Translations under genes and position numbers: made by a program | Notes under the pieces: model-generated | The model's input: the letters and a program-made list of their open reading frames with translations, nothing else | What the model was told of the DNA's origin: nothing | Databases searched by the model: none | DNA from: Castanea sativa | Taxonomy: Eukaryota > Streptophyta > Magnoliopsida > Fagales > Fagaceae | Assembly (NCBI RefSeq): GCF_040712315.1 | Contig: NC_134016.1 | Coordinates: 4,751,501-4,815,500, forward strand | Direction: 5' to 3' | DNA: 64,000 nucleotides | In this document: one piece after another, positions 11,431 through 23,434 of the stretch | Numbering within the stretch: position 1 is the stretch's first letter | Layout of the letters: each line of letters begins with the position of its first letter

Positions 11431-14400
11431 TCACACAAATCGGTTAAATGGCTTCCTTCCAATCCCAGCAGGTAAAGAAACAGTTGAATCCACACTCAAA
11501 TCCCCTACAGATTGAAGTGACTGGTTCTTGTCTAACATCCTTTGAGAGCTAGAATCCTTGTTAGAGAACAAGGAGCCTTTGTTCCACTTGAAAGACCCAA
11601 TGCCTTGTGTCAAAGGGAATGAAAGTCTCCTTTTTGACTCAGTACTGCTTGGAGTCCCTGGAAACCTCTCCCTGGGGTTACTATAAGCTCTCGCTTTGGC
11701 TTTGGCTGAAACTGTTGGATTCATGTAGTTTGGAACTGAAAATGGTGGGCAACTCGTGAGGCTGTCGTCATCCTTTAGTGGCAGATCAAAGGGTGAATTA
11801 CTAGCTCCACTAGCTCTTGGTCTTGAATACTTTGACAAGCTTGAGCTGTTGGCTAGTGGGTTTCTATGTGGAGGTGGAGTTCGAGCTTGTTTTGCTGATG
11901 TGACTATAGTTGATCTTGTCGATTTTGGTGTGGGCGTATCCATAATATCAAAGCCAAAAGGATTTTGCTTGTGGTTGCTTGATTGAGGCCACGGGCTTGG
12001 CTTCATTTCTGAAACAGGTCTTGGAGGTGTAATTTGAAAACTCTTCATGGCTTGGCCTTCAGGAGGATTTGCTGGAGGCTGCTGACGTTCCAACCAGTTC
12101 CACCACCACGGAAATCCCCCAGATCGGATATCAGCTAGAGGAGTGTTAGTTGATTTAGGAGTGGCTTTCCATAACTGTTGGCATAGAGAAAACAAAAAAT
12201 AAAATATAAAAGTATGCATAACATTGTTGCAATGACATGGTCTCTTAAGTCTTGAGCTAGTTTTGAGAAACAAGGACGCTACATCCTTTGAAGTTGTTCA
12301 TGGATTAGGCCTGGGTCAATAGATAATTCATGCCCATCGCTAACTATAAAGGTTCGTCAATGGACATTGACGTTTAGAACAGTATTACAACCTTAAGTTT
12401 ATTCATGAGCAAAGATAACATGTTTCTTGAACTTATTGATTCTGAACAAGAATTTTCAAATAGTGATATAATGTTTGCATTTACAGAGGTACAACTATGT
12501 GACATGCGGATATATGTTAACTCCAAGACAAGCTTAAGACTGTTCCGCCACTGTCTTTTGGGTTAACTCTACCATGATAGCCTTCAAGAACCAATAGCAC
12601 AAATATGCTTCTTAACTCAATGCAGATCTATAGGTACTACATCCTACCAAAAAGATCATAACTATTAATTACGAAAAAGATACATGTGCTGGAATCTAGA
12701 CCATATATGGGAAAGATGGCCTTAAGATGTCACGTAATATGTGAAATGGGGAATGCAAACTATGAAAGAGGGATAAATAAAAATGAAAAGTTATTAGCGG
12801 CATCATGGGAAGCAAAGAAGACCAAATTATTAATTTCAGTACCTACAGTGTAATTTAACAAATAACAATAAATGCCCACTAAGGTGAACTTCTTGGCGGA
12901 CACTGCTGGATTTAATTGAAAAGACAATTATGCAAGGGGAGAACATCCCTCATGATGCAATTGAAGCAAGCTGGACTACATGAATGTAAAAGTACCTGGT
13001 GTGAATACGCATAGGCCATAGCCCTTTCTCTCTTGATGACTGCCTCAACCTTTCTCTGCAATCTTGCCTCTCTCTCCTCCTTTGTTATCAAGCTATCATC
13101 CCAGTCATCATTACCTGCCTCAGACTGTACCAATGCTCCAATTATGAATGTTACTTGTAAAAGAACTATAAAAAAAAAAAAATTCAATAACAGACACAGC
13201 ACCAAAGTAGAAAATCAAATGATCCTTGGATCTGTTAGTGAGATTCCAACAGACCAGAGTTCATTTTCATTACACCCAAAATGGAAATCAAAAGATAAGA
13301 TGCATCAAGCTGTCAACTGGAGAGGCACAGACCCAAAGCCATGCTTTTATAGTGGGCAGGCCAAGTGGCCAATTATGATAAATATGGCATAATGAATTAA
13401 TGTTGAACGTATGGTAACCCAGATTAGAACCATTGAACATAGTGATCAAATCTTCTATGATACGCCAACATTAGGCCACATAGCTTTAATCAAATTCGCT
13501 AATCATACATAGGAAAACTTAAGGGAAACTTACTGCCTGACTCCATTTGCCAAAGGTACTATCCACTTCTTTATCGTTCCTGAACTGAGCTTGACGCCTG
13601 GCTTGGTTTTCTAACATTTGGATCCTCCGAGACTGAATTTGTGATTGAACCCGCACCAGGAGTTGCATGTACCTCATTGCATTCACCGTCTGGCGCTTCA
13701 CATTCTGTCCTCTCACCACTCCTTGTAGCCTCACCAGACCCTTTAATGCTCTAAAGCTTCTCCTTGCCTGCATGACAAGTCCCACATAATGTCAGTTGAC
13801 TTATGGTCTAATGCTGATGCAGAGCATGCTCAGTCCCACATTATATACCTAGAGCTGACATAGATAAGTATCAATTGATTCCTCATGCTAACCTCAAAGG
13901 GTACTGGGCATGTTTGAGACCCCTATATTCAAATTATGGTCAAAATAGCAGTGACATGCCCTGTCTTAAAGTTCAGTTCCACTATCCCAAAATGCTGTGC
14001 CTTAAACTTAAGTCTTTTCCAGAAAAATGGACCAACAATTGTGGCCAAAATATAGTACCACATGAAGTGCGTGATTCTAGAGAGGCATTAATAATTGCTT
14101 TGCTTTTGGACATATGAGCAAACAATTACCTATGACATCAAGTGTCTCCATAACCTCAAAATACATATTTTTATGATAGAAATTCATCTGAATTGTCATA
14201 TGTGGTCCTAGAAATAACTTACTTGACAAAGAAAAATGACTATAAGGGATTAGGCACTCTCCATTCTGTATTGAATCTTACCTTCATATTGTCATATTTT
14301 ATTTTTAGATGTGCTGTGACAGCACAAGCCCCTGACTAATTGTCTTTAATAGTCTCCAGATATGAAAAGAGATGGGCACTTACCATATAACCTCTATAGG

Positions 14401-15502
14401 CTGCTTGGATCTTAGTAGCTGAAGCATGGTGGGTTCTTAGAGTTGGCTCTGGTCTGTAGCTAATCTCCTTGTGATGATGAACAATCCGAGGAGAAGCAGC
14501 TCTAGGGGAAGTAGCTCTAGGAGAGGCAAACCTTGGAGAAGCAACCCTAGGAGAGGCAACCCTTGGCGAAGGAGCCCTTGGCGAAGCAACTCTAGGAGGC
14601 ACAAAAGGTGGCGTTCTCGGTTGCTCAGGAGTGGGAGGCCCAACAGTTAACTTTTGTTGCTCTCTCTCAAAATCCCCAAATATTTTCTCAATGCTGCTCG
14701 GCTCCCTAAAGAGGGGAATGAATGAGTTGGTCTCAGCATGCCTTAATTTTCCTAACCCCTTCTTTTTCTTGTCTTTTGTGCTTTTCCTCTCGGGGTCCTG
14801 CAACATGATGGAATAATAATGAAGAGAAGTTATACATCAGATATACTTTCATGCTGGAAGCAAGTGATCCTTGTTCTCTGAATCCAGAAAAGTACTTTGA
14901 AACACTAATTTTTTTTTTGGTAAGTAGACACTAATTGAACAGCATGAAAGTCTAACAAAAATTATTGTTCCAGGGAACATTTGCTAGAAGAGATATTACA
15001 ACCCAGTGGCTGAATATACAAGGGAAGCAACTCAAAATGAAGAATGACCAGTACTCAAATACTTGGACCACTTTGTACTGTATTGTAAAATTTAAACCAT
15101 GCATCACCAACGGCCTTTCTTTTTTTTTTCTTTTTTCTTTTTTTCTTTATTGATCTTTTAAACAGTAACAACAACCAAGCATTAGTCTCAAAATTTTGGA
15201 CTAGCTATGGATTGTCAACACACTAGTTAGGTTGGCTACATGATGTCATACTCTTTGTTAATCTTTTTAAAATACTACACGATCTATATACAAGGGGCAG
15301 TTGCTTCTTAATTGTAAAATACTTGCACAATTTTAGCCATATTAAATAGAAATTGTTAAAAAAATTCTAAATTATAAACAGTAAGCATTTTTTTCAGATG
15401 CTTCCCCAGCATAAGATATCAACTTACAGTGGCTAGTTTCTCCTTGGAATGGGGTAAAAACACCCTCTTTATTGCAGAAAACCAACTGCCTTTTTTTCCC
15501 AT
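11431..15502 (-). CDS. IQD14: IQ67-domain (IQD) calmodulin-binding protein, five coding exons
   Basis: Exons on the minus strand: 15502-15428, 14797-14384, 13767-13534, 13124-12996, 12174-11431. They total 531 residues, and every coding intron is phase 0 with GT-AG ends. The protein starts MGKKGSWFSAIKRVF, the family's usual N-terminus. Residues about 94-130 hold a Ser-Pro-Arg array (seven SPR units). The IQ67 domain (about 152-218) includes IQAAYRGYM at the end of exon 2, with the intron inside the first IQ motif as is usual for the family, then ARRSFRALKGLVRLQGVVRG and VQSQIQSRRIQM. A DUF4005-like region (DDDSLTSCPPF, PTVSAKAKARA, SNPRERF) precedes the end GRKPFNRFV. IQD proteins bind calmodulin and associate with microtubules or the plasma membrane. 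The closest match I recall is IQD14, or its sister IQD13; the symbol is by similarity. Confidence 0.93.
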
Positions 15503-17150
15503 GTTCCTAGCATTACTGTCTCTCCCTGTAGAGGAAGATGAAATCAGACCATTCAGTATATGCAGGACTGAAAACATATGCATGCATCTTCATGAATTTT
15601 TATGTATAAATGTATGTAAGTATGTATATATGATTGTTAAAATTAGGACGATAATTATATGGCAATCGCATCTTTAGGTGGCTGAAACCAACAAAATAAA
15701 ATAGCTTCCAGAGAACATCTAGAACGGATGAAATTTGAACTGCTTGTCCAGCTTACTGACATAAACATATTAAAAGTGCAGCATAAAGCTTTCCAAGAAC
15801 TACACAATTTTAAATAATTAAAAAAATTATCCATATTCTGAGGTGCTTAGTATCCTTTTAGTCTAAACAACATGGAACCCCTTTAGTATAATCAACAAGG
15901 GAAAACAGAATGATACACGATATAAAGATATGGGATGGCTTTCAAGAGACAAATCTAAAGAATTAGCATGACATTTTCAAGGACCTAGTTTAACAATTAA
16001 CTTGATACAAGATTAGCCAAAGACATAAATTTTACACTGAAAAACTTACATTGATTAGCAAGGAGACCACCTCACTGGGCAAAAGATCAGATAAGTAGTA
16101 GTTCTTTTGAAGAGAGAGAAAAGGAGGAAAAACAAGGAAATTGGCAGGTTGGATTCAAAATTTTGTATTATGTAAGACACCCTTAATAATTTTTTATAAG
16201 ATATAACACAACCAGACGGTTTAAAACATCAACTTCGTTCAATTGTCAACACTAATTTTATCAACATGACTGTCCCAACAAACACATACTGACAAGCAGA
16301 ATCATCTACTTAGACAGACAAGAAAGATACTATTTTTTTTCTTAATAATTAAGAAAAGGGAACAAATCGTTCACAAAGCTAATTCAGCTTCTCTGCAGAA
16401 GAATCATCTCTCTGCAGGAGAACAAAAGCTTTTTACAAGATGAAAAAAAACAATTAAGTATTACAAACTTAAATATCCCAAAATACCTTCAGGCAGAGAA
16501 AGAGAGAGAGAGAGAGAAATTTTTTTAAGGTGCAAAATCAGTTAGTTGTTGATAAAGAAAATTAATTTTAACAGGATAAAGACAATAAATTCTTCAACTA
16601 AACGACATCTGACATTTAAGAGAGCAAAGAGATCCATAAAAACAAGGAATTCAGTAAGAATATTACCTTAAAACTAACATATGACTTCTAATCTCCATAA
16701 CAGAAACAGCCCACCTTTAAAAAAAAATTGCTTTTTTTTTTTTTATAAATTTCTCCAAAAGATTATATCTTTGATCATTTAATAACATAACTAACATAAC
16801 CCAAAATTCCATACACAGACATAATTAAGATAAGATCATACATATGTGTGTACCTTAGCTAAACGTTCCAACCTCCAAAGACCCTTCAAAAAGCTGTTTT
16901 AAACCAAAAGGAAGAACAAACCAGAGAAGGGTTTCTCTCTCTCTCTCTCTCTCTCTCTCACTAACCTCCCTCACCCTTCCAATACCACATGTTTCTTTTC
17001 CTCATGGCTTTTTAACAGAGTTTTTGTTTTGTTTTGTTTCTCTGTCTTTCTTTTAGCTGTGTATGTGTGTGTTGTGTTTTTTTTTTCTCTCTCTAGAACT
17101 TTGAATCAGGTTCTCTTGCTTGTATGAATTTACTTTTCTTTCCTTTGCTA
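15503..17150 (-). promoter_or_regulatory. Probable 5' UTR, 5'-UTR intron and promoter of the IQD gene
   Basis: Upstream of the IQD start codon a strong acceptor (TTCATCTTCCTCTACAG) ends at 15526. A donor (CTAAG|GTACAC) lies at 16854/16853, which would make a 1.3-kb intron in the leader. The leader exon carries a GA-rich run (CT repeat on the plus strand, 16935-16958). A TATA-like TATAAATCC is readable on the minus strand at about 17175-17166. All of this is inference from splice and promoter words; no transcript was available. Confidence 0.5.
16935..16958. repeat. (CT)n microsatellite in the IQD leader
   Basis: An uninterrupted run of CT dinucleotides (GA on the transcribed strand). GA-rich runs are common in plant 5' leaders. 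A second, shorter GA run is at 16499-16518 inside the inferred leader intron. Confidence 0.85.
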
Positions 17151-17199
17151 CCTTTCACCTTTTGTAGGATTTATAATTTTTTTTTTCTTTTGGTTTCAT

Positions 17200-19060
17200 A
17201 ATCATAATGATGAGAAGGAAAGAGAGAGAGAATGGTGGCCACTTTCTCACTCAATGTGGCCAACTTCAACTAACTTTACTTCAATGGGAAGACTATATTG
17301 ACAGCAAGTATTCCCCACTTAATTAACGGTTAGGTTTGGTACACTGTTTTCTGTCTCTCTCATTCTTAATTTAATAATAATCTGCTATATCATCATCATT
17401 AATTTTTTTTTTTTACATAAATATCTTTTTGATGTATAATCCTATGTAGATTCTCATACGCGCCTGTACAGGTGTGTGTAACAGTGTAAGCAATTTATAT
17501 GTACAATTAGGGAAGGCACAAAGATACATGTGTGCATTTTTAAGCCATTGAAACATTATAGATTATTAAAAATTTGCTCAGGTTGCAAGAAAGTAGAAAT
17601 ACTTTGATCCATGCACGTGTGAGAAAAAAAAATGTATGAGGTTTTGGAGAAAGAAACAATTAGAAAATATGTCTGTTTAGTTGGAAATTTCTAATATCGT
17701 TATTCAGTTTTCAGTAATGTGAAAATACGTGTTTAAATATTATAAAAATACGTGTCAAAAATGTTATTATTGTTTAAAGACTGGTATCAAACAACCCCTA
17801 TCAAATTTCTTCTAGTAGATGGTGTAGTATAGGTTCTTTGTTTCTCTTTTTTTTTTTCTTTTTTTTTTTTGGTGCTATATAGTATTTTTAATCAGAAAAA
17901 TATATGATGGGTGATGCTATCATGCTAGTGTGAGTTTGGTAAGCCAAAAAAAAAAAGGCAGCTTTTTTGGTGTGTGTGGATTTTTTAAGCTATCTTGATC
18001 ACACACCAAAATAAACTTTCTCCCTCTCATTTCCTACCAGGCTTCTTAGCAAATAAATAATTAGCAAAGCTTATCCAAAGTCCAAATGCACTTAAGAGTG
18101 ATACAAATCTTACTGGTATCATTTTTTTTTACTATAAAAAATAACATGGCTATTCATGATTATGGCAAGTGTAATGTGCTCCATACATCATATTCAACAT
18201 GGATGAATCAATATAGCATGATAGGCTTCACAATTTTTTAACTCTTTTATACATATTAGAAAAAGAGTAAAAAAACCAACCCAAGATGTGTGAGATTTTG
18301 AACAATAAATATAAACTTAGAAAAAAAATAAAAGTAAATATACACACAAGAAAATCAATATTACATGGTTGATGGTTCACTCGGATCTAGGGCTACATAG
18401 ATAAAATTATTGTACTTCTTATTATGACAACTACAAAAAGAGCTAAAGGGGTCTTAGACCATGTTGGTTATAGTCTTATTATGATGTTACTATAGTTATG
18501 TATTACACATCCGAGGCTCACAACGCATTCTCAAATAACCAACACATCATGTCAAATTCCACTCATATCTTATATCATTTTACATTCAATGAAATTTGTA
18601 AAATCAAGCATTCATTCTTTGCTCATGGGAATTACAAATAGGGGAAAAAAACAGTACTTACAAAATGAAGTGCGGTTTGGCATATAATTTGCTTGATTGG
18701 TTTAAGCCAAATCATTAGAAATTGAGGCTAATTTGTACCAAAAAGGGAAAAAAGGTTGTTTGACGGGGCAGTAGCTATTGACAGAGGAAACAAAATGAGA
18801 GTTCAGACAAAAATATTCTTAACCAAAGTTCAAGTTGGGTCAAGTCCAAAAATGACACAAGTTGACCCGATCGATCTATTCTGTCTGCAATGACCCAAAT
18901 ATTACAATACCCTACAAAAAGTTTATATCTTTTTATTGTGTTTTCTACCTTCCTTGCAGATGGAGCCAACCAGTTAAACATATATTGTGGCTTATGTTCT
19001 AAGAATAAAGTGTCAAAAAGGTTGGTATTTTTCAAAGTATTAAAAAGGAGAATTAAATTT
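17200..19060. other. Non-coding AT-rich intergenic DNA
   Basis: Upstream flank of the IQD gene. It has many homopolymer A and T runs and no open frame with coding character. Confidence 0.55.
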
Positions 19061-19061
19061 T

Positions 19062-19190
19062 CAAGTTGGTTTCAATTAGCTCAATTAGTAAAATCTCTAA
19101 TGGTTGAATAAGAAATTTGAGGTTCAATTTATGGTTACACACCAAAATCAATTGGTATCTTCGTCTGACAATAATGAGCACAATTATCTA
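19062..19190 (+). mobile_element. tRNA-derived SINE copy, 3' truncated
   Basis: TTAGCTCAATTAGTAAAAT serves as a degenerate A box and GAGGTTCAATTTA as a B box. They are followed by CACCAAAATCAATTGGTATC and GTCTGACAATAATGAG, which match the body of the SINE that hosts the retrotransposon at 33 kb. The copy loses similarity before the usual A-rich tail. Confidence 0.65.
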
Positions 19191-20261
19191 AGCACAATTA
19201 TTAGAAATAAACAATATAGGTTGAAATTCTATAATAAAAATAAATAAATAAAATTCCAACTTGTTTTTCAAACTTTATAATTGACCATGTTTTAGGATTC
19301 TCACATACTTGTATTCCTTGGACCATTTCCTCCTTTTTAAAATACTTTTCTTTTATCATCAAGTCTCCTTGTAAATTGTCTGCAATTCAAAATTAATGAA
19401 GTCAAGGGTTCAAAAGTTGATGAAAATTGAAGAGAAATTCTTTGACCAAGTAATCTCCTTCTTGGTTTTTGGGATTCAAACATGTGTCAAAGCCAGGCGA
19501 TATTCTTGGACCAAGTAATAATAGAACTATCGAAGAAGGATCTTGTTTTATATACGCGTAAAAGAATGCAAAACCATTCTTTCTCTTCTTCTTCTTTTTT
19601 TATTTTTTTTATTTATATATAATTCTTTTATTCAATCACTTATCACCAAATCTCAAATTCACAGTCCATCAAAAATGTTTTTTGTACGTGGATAAAAATG
19701 GTCTTGAATCTTTACACGTTAATTAATGGACTAATTGGCTTACGTTACGGGGCATCTGCATAACATATTAAATGAGTTCTCACTTCTCAATATCATTTTA
19801 GGATCTTTGTAAATGTATACTTGAGTTTCCTCTTTACTCATCTCTTTAAAAAAAAATAAAAAGAAAGAGTTTCCTTACTCTCTCTATCACTCATCCAAAT
19901 CCTCTCAAAAAAGTATTTTAACCCCAAAATTATTTATTATTTGTAATTTTTTTTTCTTTTAATAAAATAAGGGATGAAGATTCGAATCTATATTTATCCT
20001 ATAAAAGATATCATTTAATTATAAAACTCTTGATTATAAATTCATATTTTTCTCAATCATGTAAAAATTAAATAAATAACATGAGCACATAAAAAAGTAT
20101 GAGAAAAAATCAATAAATTTTTCCTTTTAACAAAATAAACCTCAACTTTTTATATTTTTTTCATTTTAAACCCCCAAACATTATATGCGTTCATATATGT
20201 TAAAAATCACTAATTTTGTGAAGAAATTTTTTATTAGTTGTAATAAGAATAAGTCATTCCA

Positions 20262-20263
<2 letters not shown>

Positions 20264-20300
<37 letters not shown>
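20264..20300. repeat. (CT)n microsatellite
   Basis: About 18 consecutive CT dinucleotides followed by an A run; intergenic. Confidence 0.95.
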
Positions 20301-20301
<1 letters not shown>

Positions 20302-20560
20302 AAAAAAAGGGAAATTCATTCAACAAAAAGAAACTTTGTTCAATGGGTAAACATGCACTCTCTTATTGGGGGAATCAGAATTCCAATCTCTCCTCTATCA
20401 TTGTTGTATTTATTAAATTGTAAAAAGAAAAATGAAATTTCATAATCCATGATAATAATCCCTCAAAACCATATTTATTAAAAACTATTAATGAAATAAG
20501 GTATATGGGGAGAAAATTTCTCATTGACACATATAAGAAAAAAATTTCTCTCCAAACTAG

Positions 20561-20916
20561 TTTCAGAGAGAAATTCTTCAAACTTCTCATATATTTCTTT
20601 TTCAAGTATGAATTTTGAAAATCTAACCGTTGAATCTCATGTTTCTTATATTCTTAACATGCATATCAAATTTCATTCAAATCGGATGTTATTTACTATT
20701 CAATCAATAAACGTATTTTTTATACACAATTTTAAATCACAAAAACTTGAAAGTTTAATATTTGTTTGATAACATATCAATTAATATTTGAATTTTTCAA
20801 AATTTTACAAACATGAAAAATATAAAATGAACATACAATTGAACGATTAAATTTTCAATATACACACTCAATATAAAGATATATGAAAAGTTTAAAGAGT
20901 TTTATAGAGAGACTTT
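20561..20916. mobile_element. AT-rich inverted-repeat element, uninterrupted copy
   Basis: The left end (CAGAGAGAAATTCTTCAAAC) and the reverse complement of the right end (CTCTCTATAAAACTCTTTAA) form an inverted repeat of about 35 bp. The interior shares its order of words with 22827-23434: GAATTTTGAAAATCTAA, TATCAAATTTCATTCAAAT, TTATTTACTATT, CAAAAACTTGAAA and TTAAATTTTCAA. This copy lacks the 250-bp insert found in the other one and so shows the empty site. Confidence 0.65.
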
Positions 20917-21054
20917 GGGGCTGTTTGGTAGTGTAACTAGAACAACAGTTTTTAGTGTTTAAACAACATTATACATATTTCTACACACATTTTCATCCAC
21001 ACATATTTTCAAAAAATATAAATAACATTACTTGAACAATATAACCGAACCCCC
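20917..21054. mobile_element. Small MITE with GGGGCTGTTTGGTA-type ends
   Basis: The left end GGGGCTGTTTGGTA and right end ATAACCGAACCCCC are imperfect inverted repeats around about 140 bp of AT-rich DNA with ACATATTTTC/ACACATTTTC words. It abuts the previous element directly. No target duplication could be assigned. Confidence 0.5.
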
Positions 21055-22147
21055 TTCGTTCTTTGCAATTGGCCTACAAAGACTAAACAAATTCACCTTT
21101 TTCTTCTTTTTTAATCAAGAGAGACAAAACTAGAAAGCATCTTTTGCAAATTGGAGCGTGTAGTTCACTTGCCAAAGATTGAAGTGGGGCTAAAACTCCT
21201 AGCTAGTAGTTCTCATATAGGCTTTGATAATATGAAAGAAAATGATAGTGCAGTCGGTGTGGTCCCTACTCCCTAGTACAATATAAGGATGTCGGCCCAT
21301 GACACTCAAAAGCGATCATGTGATATCAGCCATTGGATCGGAATAGTGTTCTGAAAGGCTGTGGCCCTATGATTGTATTTACAAACTTTGTTGTAAAATA
21401 AGAGCGTGCTCTTTGCTGTACCATTATAACACTCCAAGTATCTTTCTTCACACGTGAGGTGTGCATTTTTTGCAAAATAAAAAATATCCCAAGCAAATTG
21501 GGTCCGACATATACAAGGCAATGCTTTTGTTTTCTCTGCTTTGCTTTGCCCCAGCTACGTTCTAGAACTCAATTTATCTTAAGAGACAAACTTTGGAATT
21601 CAGAAAAAAAAAAAAAAAGAAACAAACATGTCAAAATTAAGCAAATTAATTCACTTGATAAGCTGTTTAAGCAATAATTCTAACAAAATCTCGATAATAC
21701 ACGTGATATTATTTATTATCGTCACATAATGTGGAGACAATGAATCAACCTCATAAATTTCATTTTTTTTTTATTCAACAAAAAAAAAACAACAAATGAA
21801 TGTAAATTTTCTAATTACTTAAAAAAAAAAAGTCATAGTACGAATATTTGGGCCAAAAGAGAGAGGAATTGGAGACGGTGGGATTCAATTCTTAATTTCC
21901 AAAAACATTACAAGAGGTGTTAGAACCATTGAGATATCTCTCAAGCTTTAAATTAAAATTAGATCTTAATAATATCTTATAAACAGGTAACAAACATATT
22001 GTAGACACCTCATTTCAATTAATTTATAAATCGGTCAATTTTAACTACTAAATTGGGTGGATGCATATATCTCAGCTTATTATTTTATTTTTATAAAAAA
22101 AAATGTCAATACGTCAAACCCAACTGAAAGAGTGAATAAAATGGATG

Positions 22148-22210
22148 ATGAAGTTTAATATTATACAAACACTATTGGTACGAAAATGAAGTTTAATATT
22201 ATACAAACAT
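22148..22210. repeat. 38-bp tandem duplication
   Basis: The word ATGAAGTTTAATATTATACA starts at 22148 and again at 22186, giving a period of 38. This is a simple local duplication in intergenic DNA. Confidence 0.85.
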
Positions 22211-22826
22211 TGGTCAAATTAAATCCAACCCCATTACAGAACAAGAACATGATGTATACAAGCGGAAAATTTTTCAACCCTAGTTTTCTTTTAATTATAG
22301 TTGAATTAGACAATCTATGTGCCCATGCGTGATTAATTTTCGTTTTATAATGGTTGAATTTCAAAATCTACGTACTCATACGAGTTTAAACTTTAAAATC
22401 CATTCCTAATGACTTTTGCTATAAGGATAAGAAGAGCTAAAACGAAAATTAAATTATTAATACAAGACTTCATACTCTTATCAATAATCAAATCGACTTC
22501 AATAACATCTGAAGATATAATAGCCAGATGTAAGCTCAATGTTGAAGCTCAACTTTGACAAATTCAAGCCCAAATTTGACCGTTGGTTGCTTTAACTTTA
22601 CGTTGTAACTTGTACCCTTTTCTTAAATAAATTCAGATGAGATAGATATTAGAAACGCAAGCAAGTACACAAACTTTATAGCCGTTGCAGCCTACAATTG
22701 TGGAAGAATAATAGTAAGCATTTTGTTTTTGACTCTTCAACTGAAATTCACCTTTTTTTTTTCTTTTTTTTTTTTTGGGGCGGTTGCTTATTTCAGTATA
22801 CCTAATATTTAAGGGGAAAAAAATAA

Positions 22827-23434
22827 TTCAGAGAAAAATCTTTTAAACTTTTTTTATATTTTTATTTTTATTTATTGGTCATAAATTTTGGAATCTAATA
22901 ATTGGATTACATGTTTTTAATTTTTTTTAATGTATATATCAAATTTTGTTCAAATTGAATTTTATTTACTATTTGATTAATAAATTTATTTTGAGCAAAT
23001 TTTATTAACATACTATGATCTGGGTTAATGTCAACCAGATTCAAGACTTTTCAAAACTAACCAATTTGATCCATAAAACCAACTTAGTCCCTAAACACTG
23101 TTAGGCCAATTAGTTTTTTTTTTTTTTTTCTCTACTGTCTTAGAGACTAAGTTGGATTTAAGAACCAAATTAGTCAATTTTGAAAAGTCTTGAACTTGAT
23201 TAGCATTAGCTCAAATCTCAAATTATGTTAATAGAATTTACCAATTTATTTTTTATATGTAATTTTTTATTACAAAAACTTGAAATTTAAACATGTTATT
23301 GATGACATAACTATTAATCTTTGATCTTCTAGAAATTTTGCAAGCTTAGAGGATATAATAAGAACATGCAATCCAACAGTTAAATTTTCAAAATTCACAT
23401 CAAATAAAAAAATTATAAGAGCAGTTTGAACTTT
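22827..23434. mobile_element. Second copy of the AT-rich inverted-repeat element, interrupted by a MITE
   Basis: Similar along its length to 20561-20916 (CAGAGAAAAATCTTTTAAAC at the left, AACAGTTAAATTTTCAA near the right). It is split at the TTTACTATTTGATTAATAAA segment by a 250-bp foldback element at 22993-23242. Confidence 0.65.
22983..23252. mobile_element. Foldback MITE with 10-bp target duplication
   Basis: Element 22993-23242. The left arm (AAATTTTATTAACATA...TTCAAGACTTTTCAAAA...CCAACTTAGTC) pairs with the right arm (GACTAAGTTGG...TTTTGAAAAGTCTTGAA...TATGTTAATAGAATTT) over about 90 bp, leaving a T-rich loop. The 10-bp word AATTTATTTT flanks it on both sides (22983-22992 and 23243-23252). 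The size of the duplication fits a Mutator-like origin. Confidence 0.8.

Noticed and set aside
13033..13392. A 119-codon plus-strand frame across an IQD exon and intron
   Set aside because: Antisense to exon 4 of the IQD gene; a shadow frame.
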